In this document: positions 51,758 to 59,333 of the stretch, in pieces
Layout of the letters: every line of letters begins with the position of its first letter
Numbering within the stretch: position 1 is the first letter of the stretch
Source of the DNA: Muribaculaceae bacterium
GTDB taxonomy: Bacteria; Bacteroidota; Bacteroidia; Bacteroidales; Muribaculaceae
Length of the DNA: 64,000 bases
Reading direction: 5' to 3'
Assembly (NCBI GenBank): GCA_016290325.1
Contig: JAEETL010000007.1
Span: 29,652-93,651, forward strand
Notes under the pieces: model-generated
Databases searched by the model: none
The model's input: only the letters and a program-made list of their open reading frames with translations
Told to the model about the DNA's origin: nothing
Program-made: the position numbers and the translations under genes

Positions 51758-53278
51758 ATGAAGAAATTAACGTTAGTTTTATCAATGTTGATCGCTCTCG
51801 TTGGCTTCAATGCCAATGCAGAAATGTACATTGTGGGTAGTGGTGCTTTTGGCGGCTGGGCTTACGATGCCGGCAATCTCATGACCGACAATGGTGACGG
51901 AACCTACACTTATGTGACTACCATCCAGGGTTCAGTATGGTTTATCTTTGCTGATGGCCAGGGCGAAGACTGGGATGACTTCAACGGCAATTACCGTTAT
52001 GGTCCCGTCAGCGGCGGTAACGAGATCGTTAATGCCAATACTGAGTACACCACTCAGAAGTCAAACGACGGCAATGCCTCTTATCAGTTCACTGGCTCAG
52101 GCAATGAGTACACTTTTATCTTTGACTCGAACAACATGACCTTCAAGGTTGAAGGTATTGTTGATGTTCCTGAAGAAGACACTTGGACCGTTGCTGGTGC
52201 TCCCGCATCACTGTTTGGATCACCCACTTGGAACGAGGCCAATACTGACAACGACATGACCTTGGTTAACGGTCTTTATACCTTTACTAAGAACAATGTC
52301 GAGCTGACCGTTGGCGCTATCCAGTTCAAGGTGGTTTATAACCATGACTGGGGTGTAGCTTATCCTAGCAGCAACTTTGTTCAGTCTATTTCAAAGCATG
52401 GCTACTACAATGTTGTCATCACCTTTGATGCCGACACTAAGGAGATCACCTGCACTCCGACTCTCGTTGAGGAAATCATTGACGAGGAGGATCCCATCTA
52501 CACCGTTGCTGGTGCACCTGCTGCCCTGTTTGGCACCGAGTGGGCTCCCGCCCTCGTTGAGAACGAGATGACCAAGGGTCAGGACGGTATCTACACCTGG
52601 ACCAAGAACGGTGTCGAGCTCACCGCTGGCAGTGTACAGTTCAAGGTGGTTCTGGGTCACGAGTGGGGTCAGGAATGGCCTTCAAGCAACTATGTTGCAA
52701 CTATCGAGGAGAATGGTACCTACAACGTAGTTATCACCTTCAATCCCGCAACCGAGGAGATTACCTTCAACGCTACCGCTGTTGAGGTTGGTGAGGACTT
52801 CTACACCGTGGCCGGTTCTCCCGCAGCTCTCTTTGGTGAGGAATGGAATCCCGGCTATGCTGCCAACAGCATGACTCTGGCTAATGGTCTCTACACTTGG
52901 ACCAAGCAGGGTGTTGAGCTTGCTGCCAATACCTTTATTGAGTTCAAGGTTGTGAAGAACAACAACTGGAACACCTGCTGGCCCGCTAGCAACTATGAGT
53001 ACACTGTTGCTGCTGATGGTACCTATGACGTGACCATCACTTACAACCCCGAGAACAACGAGGTTACCTTCGCTTGTGTAGCTCATGGCTTGCGCGGTGA
53101 CGTGAACGAGGACCAGAATGTGAACATTGCTGATGTTAGCTCACTCATCGACATCCTGCTGGGCAACGGCACTGCAAATGCTGCCGCTGACAGCAACCTG
53201 GATGGCAATGTAAACATCGCTGATGTTAGTGCTATTATCGACTACCTGTTGAGTGGCAACTGGCCCGCAGAGGATTAA
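51758..53278 (+). CDS. secreted SusE/X25-like modular protein with C-terminal dockerin pair, copy 2
   Basis: 506 residues from the ATG at 51758 (MKKLTLVLSMLIAL); the ten codons before it are not part of the protein. It has the same signal peptide and modules A-D as its neighbour, but the dockerin pair is at the C-terminus and no modules follow. Module D is about 98% identical to that of copy 1 over 290 bases, with mostly silent changes, while module A is more divergent. A TAATTTTG box lies at 51667-51674, without the LacI-type operator. Glucan binding is inferred. Confidence 0.86.
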   Translation: MKKLTLVLSMLIALVGFNANAEMYIVGSGAFGGWAYDAGNLMTDNGDGTYTYVTTIQGSVWFIFADGQGEDWDDFNGNYRYGPVSGGNEIVNANTEYTTQKSNDGNASYQFTGSGNEYTFIFDSNNMTFKVEGIVDVPEEDTWTVAGAPASLFGSPTWNEANTDNDMTLVNGLYTFTKNNVELTVGAIQFKVVYNHDWGVAYPSSNFVQSISKHGYYNVVITFDADTKEITCTPTLVEEIIDEEDPIYTVAGAPAALFGTEWAPALVENEMTKGQDGIYTWTKNGVELTAGSVQFKVVLGHEWGQEWPSSNYVATIEENGTYNVVITFNPATEEITFNATAVEVGEDFYTVAGSPAALFGEEWNPGYAANSMTLANGLYTWTKQGVELAANTFIEFKVVKNNNWNTCWPASNYEYTVAADGTYDVTITYNPENNEVTFACVAHGLRGDVNEDQNVNIADVSSLIDILLGNGTANAAADSNLDGNVNIADVSAIIDYLLSGNWPAED

Positions 53279-53306
53279 TCGAACTTGAGCTTACTGAATT
53301 CAAAAA

Positions 53307-53341
53307 GGACAGGATCCAATTTGGGGTCCTGTCCATTTTTT
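53307..53341 (+). terminator. intrinsic terminator after modular gene 2
   Basis: GGACAGGATCC (53307-53317) pairs with GGGTCCTGTCC (53324-53334), followed by ATTTTTTG. Confidence 0.85.
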
Positions 53342-53370
53342 GTTGCCGTTATGGATTCGTCTCTTATCCG

Positions 53371-53664
53371 TTAGCAAGTGTAGTCCACACAGGCTCTAGC
53401 CTGTTTTGCGTCCTTGATGATTGCAGCAGCGGCCACGTGGGCCGGATGCTTGGCATAGGTCGCTACGTCAGCCATAGTGGGCACGATGGCCGTGAGGACG
53501 ATGTCCCAATCCTCGTCAGGGTTCTCGTTCAGCGCTGTTTCGATGCTTTGCAGCACGTCAATCTGGCTGGGGAGCTTGTCAAGGGCCGCCTTGAAACGCA
53601 GGGCCACCTCACGCCTGGCCTCGTCGCTGCCCTGTAGTTTGAACATTACAATGTGCTTGACCAT
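53371..53664 (-). CDS. Dabb (stress-responsive alpha/beta-barrel) protein
   Basis: 97 residues in a dimeric ferredoxin-like fold. MVKHIVMFKLQG, LRFKAALDKLPSQIDVLQSIE, WDIVLTAIVPTMADVATYAKHPAH and the closing helix match Dabb/PF07876. The biological role is generally unclear; some relatives are enzymes acting on small hydrophobic substrates. It is convergent with the modular gene, and its 3' end is echoed 1.8 kb away. Confidence 0.85.
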   Translation of the reverse strand: MVKHIVMFKLQGSDEARREVALRFKAALDKLPSQIDVLQSIETALNENPDEDWDIVLTAIVPTMADVATYAKHPAHVAAAAIIKDAKQARACVDYTC

Positions 53665-53698
53665 AATTATCTGAATATTAAATTACTGCTTAGGTTAA

Positions 53699-53733
53699 AG
53701 AAAAAACACCGATCATGTGGAGAAGATCGGTGT
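53699..53733 (-). terminator. intrinsic terminator of the rpsF-rpsR-rplI operon
   Basis: ACACCGATC (53706-53714) pairs with GATCGGTGT (53725-53733). On the minus strand a run of T follows. Confidence 0.82.
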
Positions 53734-53756
53734 TTCCCAATTATAGAGTTGTTTTA

Positions 53757-54344
53757 TTATTCCTCGGTAGCAGCGGGAGCCTCTTCGGCAGCCTCAGCCT
53801 CCTCAGCGCCTTCCTCGGCAGCCTTAGCTGCTGCGAGAGCGGCCTGGTGAGCAGCCTCCTCAGCCTTGCGAGCAGCCTTCTCGGCAGCCAGCTCCTCGGC
53901 GTTCTCGGCAATCACCTCAAAGGGGATCTCAACAGCGACCTCCTTGTGCAGACGTACGATACCAGTGTACTTGCCGGGGGTCTTGATGCTCTCGTGAACG
54001 CTCACGATCTTGCGGTCAACATTGTGACCAGCTGCGAGCAGAGCCTCATAAACCTGCTGTGCGCCAACCGAACCGTAGATGGTGCCCGTGGGGCTAACCT
54101 TAACGGGGATGGTGAGCGATACGCCCTCAAATGCCTTAGCAGCCTCTTCGGCGTCGGCTTTCACCTTAGCCAGCTTGTGAGCCTGCTGACGCAGGTTCTC
54201 AGCGTGAATCTTCAGCGCACTGGGGGTAGCCAGGATGGCCTTGCCAGTGGGGATGAGATAGTTACGGCCATAACCGTTCTTCACTTCCACAACGTCGTTC
54301 TTGAAACCAAGATTGACGATATCTTCTTTCAATATAATCTTCAT
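53757..54344 (-). CDS. rplI: 50S ribosomal protein L9
   Basis: 195 residues. The N-terminal domain is MKIILKEDIVNLGFKNDVVEVKNGYGRNYLIP, then the long connecting helix and the C-terminal rRNA-binding domain to about residue 150. The last ~45 residues are an Ala/Glu-rich tail beyond the usual L9 length (about 150). The tail resembles the one on S6, the first gene of this operon. Confidence 0.94.
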   Translation of the reverse strand: MKIILKEDIVNLGFKNDVVEVKNGYGRNYLIPTGKAILATPSALKIHAENLRQQAHKLAKVKADAEEAAKAFEGVSLTIPVKVSPTGTIYGSVGAQQVYEALLAAGHNVDRKIVSVHESIKTPGKYTGIVRLHKEVAVEIPFEVIAENAEELAAEKAARKAEEAAHQAALAAAKAAEEGAEEAEAAEEAPAATEE

Positions 54345-54378
54345 AATTGTATTCCTCCTTTGGTGTTAAACGTGTTGT

Positions 54379-54666
54379 TTATTTCATCAAGTCGGTCACG
54401 TAGGGCAGCAATGCCAGATGACGGGCGCGCTTAACGGCCTTAGCGACGCGGCGCTGGAACTTGAGCGAAGTGCCGGTGATGCGGCGAGGCAGGATCTTGC
54501 CCTGCTCATTGAGGAACTTCTTCAAGAACTCGGGGTCCTTGTAGTCGATGTACTTGATACCGCTGCGTTTGAAACGGCAGTATTTCTTCTTGCGGGTGTC
54601 AACCGACATGGGAGTCAGGTAACGGATTTCGCCCTGGTTATTGGGTCTTACTTGTTCTTGTGCCAT
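54379..54666 (-). CDS. rpsR: 30S ribosomal protein S18
   Basis: 95 residues. [40 protein letters not shown] and the end [21 protein letters not shown] are diagnostic. S18 pairs with S6 in the platform of the 30S subunit. It is the middle gene of the rpsF-rpsR-rplI operon, with about 30-base gaps on either side. Confidence 0.96.
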   Translation of the reverse strand: MAQEQVRPNNQGEIRYLTPMSVDTRKKKYCRFKRSGIKYIDYKDPEFLKKFLNEQGKILPRRITGTSLKFQRRVAKAVKRARHLALLPYVTDLMK

Positions 54667-54695
54667 TGTTTTTTACTTCCTAATAAGTTAAACGG

Positions 54696-55136
54696 TTACT
54701 CTTTGGTTTCTTCGTTAGCCTCGGTTGCGGGAGCCTCCTCGACAGCGGGAGCAGCCTCAACGACGGGAGCCTCGGCAGCAGCTTCAGCAGCGCGCTCTTC
54801 CTGTTTAGCCTTGCGCACGGCGCGACGCTTCACAGCATACTCGGCAGCAAACTTGTCCAGACGGAAGGTGAGGAAACGGATGACCTTCTCATCGCGGCGG
54901 AAAGCGGTCTCCAGCTTTGCAACGATAGTGGGTTCGCCCTCAAACTCAATCAGGGTGTAAAAACCAGTGTTCTTGTTCTCGATGGGATATGCGAGCTTGC
55001 GCAGTCCCCAGTTCTCTTCGTTCTCGATGGTGGCACCGTTGTCGGTGAGCACGCTCTTGAACTTTTCTACCGTTTCCTTCATCTGATCATCAGACAAAAC
55101 GGGAGTCAAAATGAAAACGGTTTCGTACTTGTTCAT
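54696..55136 (-). CDS. rpsF: 30S ribosomal protein S6
   Basis: 146 residues. [43 protein letters not shown] and [19 protein letters not shown] define S6. After about residue 112 comes an Ala/Glu/Val-rich tail ([15 protein letters not shown]), longer than usual. It is the first gene of the operon, with its promoter at 55187-55216. Confidence 0.95.
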   Translation of the reverse strand: MNKYETVFILTPVLSDDQMKETVEKFKSVLTDNGATIENEENWGLRKLAYPIENKNTGFYTLIEFEGEPTIVAKLETAFRRDEKVIRFLTFRLDKFAAEYAVKRRAVRKAKQEERAAEAAAEAPVVEAAPAVEEAPATEANEETKE

Positions 55137-55653
55137 AAATCGTTAAAAATAAATTGATTAATAAATATTTCGCTAAAAAAGCGGGGCAAAGTTACAAAGA
55201 ATTTCTGAATTGACAATCATCTGGTCAAAAAAAAGTTTTTCCAGCCCTCTAAAATGGGCATATCCGCCCGCATTAAAAACAACTGGGACAACTAATACAA
55301 CTTTTTTATATAAACGCGGATTTCCACTAATTCAAAAACAATAGAATTCGCGTAATTTGCAATAAAAAGATATTTTCACGTGAATTTTCGTGAATTGATC
55401 ATTAATTATAATTTGTGTTCTTTGTTTTCGAATCATCGTGACAGCGGCCACGCCAAGGCGAGGCCCTACGGCATTCGCGCGCCTTAAAAACAACTGGGAC
55501 AACTCACTCAACAACTTATTAAAAAGAAAACAATAAGCACAAGAAATACAATAGCATCCGCGCTCTTATTGAAAAACCACGGATTTTTCTGAGGGTATCC
55601 GGGACCTGGCCTCACGCTAAGGCGCAAATTCGCAAACTATTAACTGTCAACGG
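55137..55653. other. 517-base intergenic region with promoter and repeats
   Basis: It contains the rpsF promoter (minus, 55187-55216), a 19-base segment AAAAACAACTGGGACAACT present twice (about 55274-55293 and 55486-55505), and the inverted repeat copy at 55480-55660. No gene is seen. Confidence 0.65.
55187..55216 (-). promoter_or_regulatory. promoter of the rpsF-rpsR-rplI operon
   Basis: On the minus strand TTG (55214-55216), a 19-base spacer and TAACTTTG (55187-55194). The leader is about 45 bases and includes a short CGCT/AGCG hairpin. Confidence 0.7.
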
Positions 55654-55660
55654 TTAACTG
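55480..55660 (-). repeat. repeat downstream of the second LRR-dockerin gene (inverted copy)
   Basis: Read on the minus strand it runs from the stop of the LRR gene: ACAGTTAATAGTTTGCGA, TTGCGCCTTAGCGTGAGG and so on, aligning with 35801-36020. The order of shared blocks is kept. Confidence 0.7.
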
Positions 55661-57030
55661 CCCAGGAGGAAGTCAATGAGGATGGTGACATCATCGATGT
55701 CGAGGCGGCCGTTGATGTTCAGATCGGCAGAATCAATGTTGATGGCATCTGTGCTGCCTAATAATATGGAGTCAATCAAGATGGCCACGTCGTCAATGTT
55801 TACCTTGCCGTCACCGTCGACGTCTCCCGCGGGAGGCACGGCTTGGATCATGGCAAAATCTTTCCAGTAATCAGTCTGCCTGTAGGCCTCGACTGCATCG
55901 GCATGGACATAGAGCACGGCACCATAGCAGTCGCCGAAGGAGGTGGGGAAAGCCGTTGGCGGCTCCAAAGCCCAACAATGAATAGTTGTCATGGCGCTGC
56001 AACCGTCAAAGGCCCATTCGCCAATCGTGGTGACAGAACTGGGGATGGTGACTCGAGCGAGCGCAGAACAGCCGCTAAAAATGCCGTCGCTGAGGGACGT
56101 TAGAGAATTGGGGATAGTCACGCTCGTTAAGCTGCTGCAAGTGCTGAAGGCCACTGGCCCGATATAGGTGACAGAACTGGGGATGGTCAGCTCTGTCAAG
56201 GAACTACAGCCGCTGAAAGCACCGAAAGCGATATAGGTGACCGAATGAGGGATGTTGATGCCCGTGAGGTTTGTGCAGTTTGAGAAAGCGAAATCGCCAA
56301 TCTCCTGCACATGGTCGCCAATAGTGACCGTGGTTAAACTGCAGCAATCGCAAAACGCCTCGTAGCCGATGTAAGTAACTGAGTTGGGAATGACGATGCC
56401 CGTCAAGGCCAAACAACCCAAAAACGCATCATCGCCAATCCAAGTAACAGTATTCCCCAAATCGGCACGAGACAGCTCTATGCAATTGATGAAAGCCCCG
56501 TTGCCGATGGCTGTCACGCCGTCGTGGATGGTGACACTTGTCAGGTCGGTGCAACCCTCAAAAGCCCAGTCATGGATAGCAGTCACCGAGCCAGGCACGA
56601 CCAAATCTGTCACAGTCTCACCATTCAAAACCAAATGACCTGCATAGGACAAAGGATTGGCATCGAAATTTGAGAAAGTGATGCCCAGCCAGGCCTCCAG
56701 ATCGGTGATGTGGACACTGGTCAAGCCATTGCAAAGGTTAAAAGCAGCGTAGCCGATTTCGGTCACAGTATTAGGGATGGCGATGCTGGTCATACCGCCA
56801 CATTTATAAAACGCGTCGCGATAGATGGAAGTGACGGTGTAGGTCGTTCCGGCATAGGTAACCTCAGCAGGGATAACCACGTCGCCGCTATATGTGCCTC
56901 CTAAAGATGATCGGCAAGTCACTGCGACCTCGTCGCCGTCAATCATGTAATAAATGCCATCGACCTCAAAGTCATAGGCCATGGCAACAACTGGCAGCAA
57001 GAGCACCAGAAACAACAAGAGATACTTCAT
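55654..57030 (-). CDS. secreted BspA-like leucine-rich-repeat protein with C-terminal dockerin pair, copy 2
   Basis: 458 residues with a signal peptide (MKYLLLFLVLLLPVVAMA). BspA-type LRRs (YIGPVAFSTCSSLTSVTIPNS and similar) span about 60-380. Two dockerin-type Ca2+ repeats end the protein (GDVDGDGKVNIDDVAILID; ADLNINGRLDIDDVTILID). The layout equals the gene at 34379, but the LRR sequence differs. GC content is near the housekeeping average. Surface adhesion or binding is inferred. Confidence 0.88.
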   Translation of the reverse strand: MKYLLLFLVLLLPVVAMAYDFEVDGIYYMIDGDEVAVTCRSSLGGTYSGDVVIPAEVTYAGTTYTVTSIYRDAFYKCGGMTSIAIPNTVTEIGYAAFNLCNGLTSVHITDLEAWLGITFSNFDANPLSYAGHLVLNGETVTDLVVPGSVTAIHDWAFEGCTDLTSVTIHDGVTAIGNGAFINCIELSRADLGNTVTWIGDDAFLGCLALTGIVIPNSVTYIGYEAFCDCCSLTTVTIGDHVQEIGDFAFSNCTNLTGINIPHSVTYIAFGAFSGCSSLTELTIPSSVTYIGPVAFSTCSSLTSVTIPNSLTSLSDGIFSGCSALARVTIPSSVTTIGEWAFDGCSAMTTIHCWALEPPTAFPTSFGDCYGAVLYVHADAVEAYRQTDYWKDFAMIQAVPPAGDVDGDGKVNIDDVAILIDSILLGSTDAINIDSADLNINGRLDIDDVTILIDFLLGS

Positions 57031-57096
57031 TACCTTATCGTTAAAATTTTTCTCGCCGAGGAGTATGTTGCAAAACTCGTATGACTCAATTATTAA

Positions 57097-57179
57097 TCGG
57101 CCTGCGGCCGAGAAATTAAAACAAATTTTGCATTAAAATTTTTATAATAATTTGCTTAATTTCCCGCCCGATAGGGCGG
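57097..57179 (-). repeat. two-hairpin repeat, copy 2 (inverted, shorter)
   Basis: TCGGCC-TGC-GGCCGA (57097-57111) and CCGCCC-GATA-GGGCGG (57164-57179) flank an AT-rich core. In reverse complement it matches 29545-29653 in order and in inner flanks, with a core about 25 bases shorter. No outer CTGTGTC termini are present here. Confidence 0.7.
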
Positions 57180-57237
57180 TTAATCAGCACCTTTTAATTG
57201 ACTCCGTGCAATACAGGACAATGGCAGTCGGGATCTG

Positions 57238-57678
57238 TTACCAGCCCAGGGCTTGGTCAATGATGCGGATGAGCTCGGATTGAGGGTACAGCCCGACCAG
57301 CGACTTGGGCTCGTCGTCAACGGGACAGATAAGCAAGAACGGGATGCTACGTATCTCAAAGGCGCTGGCGATGTCGCTGTTCTTGTCAACATTGATGCTG
57401 TAGAAGTCCACCTTGCCCTCGTAGTGTTGCGCCACCTGCCGCAAGATGGGGGCGAGTCGTTTGCATGGCTGGCACCAATCAGCGTAGAAGTCGACAACAA
57501 CGGGACGCGGACTGTTCATATTCCAGTCACGGGAAGTCCAGTCAGCCACAAGATGCTTGAACTGCTCTTGGTTGATGCGGTGGACGGTATAGACCGTATC
57601 GGGATCCACACTATAGCGCTGGGCGCTCACAGCAAAAGCTGTCAACGCCAACACTAGAGAAATCAATATCTTTTTCAT
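57238..57678 (-). CDS. exported thioredoxin-fold protein
   Basis: 146 residues with a signal peptide (MKKILISLVLALTAFAVSAQ). The thioredoxin active site is DFYADWCQPCKRLAPIL, with Cys69 and Cys72. IPFLLICPVDDEP holds the cis-Pro. The Q-P pair between the cysteines differs from the G-P of thioredoxin. Periplasmic disulfide reduction or exchange is likely. It lies just downstream of the DUF4301 gene (14-base gap). Confidence 0.9.
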   Translation of the reverse strand: MKKILISLVLALTAFAVSAQRYSVDPDTVYTVHRINQEQFKHLVADWTSRDWNMNSPRPVVVDFYADWCQPCKRLAPILRQVAQHYEGKVDFYSINVDKNSDIASAFEIRSIPFLLICPVDDEPKSLVGLYPQSELIRIIDQALGW

Positions 57679-57692
57679 TTACTCAAAAAGAA

Positions 57693-59216
57693 TTACTGAT
57701 GGGAGCGGCGCAGGAGGTCGTTGACCGTCTTGACAGGGTTAAAGGTGTCGATGGGCACCTCGACAAAGACGGTATTCCAGTCGCTCATCGAGCCATTCCA
57801 CAGTCCTGGCAGCTCCAGCGCCTTGATGTCGACGCCATCCTTACTCTTGACGCTGATAAAGCCCGTCTCGGGATCCACAAATTTACGCAGATCAAACTTG
57901 ATACCCTTGTAGTCCTTGATGTAGCACACGAGGTCAACGGGGTTGAAATGGGTACCGCTGCGCATCATCTCGACGGCCGCTTGGTCATCGGGGTTGATTT
58001 GGGCTGACTCGAGAATTTGCGGTGAAGCACTGCCATCAGCATTATAAGCCAGATAGGGGCCACCGCCAGGTTCACCCTCGTTGGGCACGACGCCACAGAC
58101 ACGGATGGGGCGGTTGAACTTGTTGCGCAGCCATTCGGCCAAGGCGGCATCGTCCATGCCATCGGTGGCCTTGTCAGAGATACACAACGTTTGACGCGCA
58201 TAGCGCAGCATCGCCTTGAGGTCGCTTGCCTTGACGTCACCCTTATCGAGCATCTCGAGGTATTTTTTTATCTGGCGCTGTACCATCACGAGGTAGCCGC
58301 CGATGATTTTCTTGAAACGGGTGCTGACGTTGCGCAGGCGCAAGGGCACCACATTATCTACATTCTTAATGAACACCACATCAGCATCACGCTCATTCAG
58401 GTTCTCGAGCAATGCGCCATGGCCAGCGGGACGGAACAGTAAATTGCCCTTGGCATCGCGGTAGGGAGTGTTGTCCATGTTCACAGCGATAGTGTCGGTC
58501 GAAGCCTTCTGTTCGCTCAAGGAAATGTCATAGGTCACGCCCCAAACCTTTTCCATCAGGGGCACTTTGGCCTTAATGAGCTTTTCAAATCCCGCACGAT
58601 GCTCGGGCGAGACAGTGAAGTGGATGGCCACACGACGACGGCTGTCGGCAGCATACTGGGCACCCTCCTCAAGATGCTCCTCTAGCGGAGTGTGGACGGT
58701 GCCGGCCGCAGCGCGGTGGAACTTAAGCAACCCCTTGGGCAAGGCGCCGTAATTCATACCCTCGGGCAAGAGCAGGGCCTTGAGCACATCGGCATAACGT
58801 CCTGCTTCGATGAGTTCGCTCACGTTGTTCTGGTATAAGTTCACACACGTCTTGTTCAGCTGTGAGAAAAAGGCGAACTGGGTAATGCCCTCAAAGAACT
58901 GGCGCTCAAAGTCGGTCTCGGGAGCCGACTTGCCCTCGTTAATGAAGGCGAACAGGTTCTTGAACATACGGCTGGCAGCACCAGAGGCGGGCTGGAATTT
59001 CTCGATTGTCGCTCCCCCACCCTGGAATTCTTTCCAAATCTTGATGCACTGAGACTGCTGCTTGGGGTCAAGTCGTGTGATGCCGTTGCCCACAGTGGCG
59101 GCAGCTTCGAGCTTGAGCCAGGGGAAACCTGTCTCAAAGCGCTTGAGTTGAGCCTCAATGACTGGCTCGGTGATGCCTTTACTGGCCATCAATTTTTTAT
59201 CGTTCTCGTTTAACAT
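57693..59216 (-). CDS. DUF4301 family protein
   Basis: 507 residues from the ATG at 59216 (MLNENDKKLMASKGITE). The family is conserved across Bacteroidetes but has no assigned function. Visible features are FQPASGAASRMFKNL near residue 80, which recalls the G-x-G-x-x-R loop of nucleotidyltransferases. LLFRPAGHGALLENLNERDADVVFIKNVDN in the middle looks like a substrate/metal region, and VVPNEGEPGGGPYLA comes later. A sugar-nucleotide or phosphosugar enzyme is only a guess. A full promoter lies at 59244-59274. Confidence 0.82.
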   Translation of the reverse strand: MLNENDKKLMASKGITEPVIEAQLKRFETGFPWLKLEAAATVGNGITRLDPKQQSQCIKIWKEFQGGGATIEKFQPASGAASRMFKNLFAFINEGKSAPETDFERQFFEGITQFAFFSQLNKTCVNLYQNNVSELIEAGRYADVLKALLLPEGMNYGALPKGLLKFHRAAAGTVHTPLEEHLEEGAQYAADSRRRVAIHFTVSPEHRAGFEKLIKAKVPLMEKVWGVTYDISLSEQKASTDTIAVNMDNTPYRDAKGNLLFRPAGHGALLENLNERDADVVFIKNVDNVVPLRLRNVSTRFKKIIGGYLVMVQRQIKKYLEMLDKGDVKASDLKAMLRYARQTLCISDKATDGMDDAALAEWLRNKFNRPIRVCGVVPNEGEPGGGPYLAYNADGSASPQILESAQINPDDQAAVEMMRSGTHFNPVDLVCYIKDYKGIKFDLRKFVDPETGFISVKSKDGVDIKALELPGLWNGSMSDWNTVFVEVPIDTFNPVKTVNDLLRRSHQ

Positions 59217-59243
59217 ATCGGTAATGAATTTGAAATTTTTCCC

Positions 59244-59274
59244 CAAAGATACATTTTCGCTCACGTTCCTGCAA
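59244..59274 (-). promoter_or_regulatory. promoter of the DUF4301 gene
   Basis: On the minus strand TTG (59272-59274), a 20-base spacer and TATCTTTG (59244-59251). It is divergent from the RSH -7 box TAAATTTG at 59295-59302 on the plus strand. Confidence 0.68.
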
Positions 59275-59333
59275 GTAAATTGACACAAAAAGATTAAATT
59301 TGCGTGTTTTTACATCGAGATCAATCAATAGCA

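Noticed and set aside
55137..55190. S6:S18 autoregulatory leader motif
   Set aside because: The leader is about 45 bases and AT-rich; I could not find the conserved CCG bulge and stem, so it is not called.
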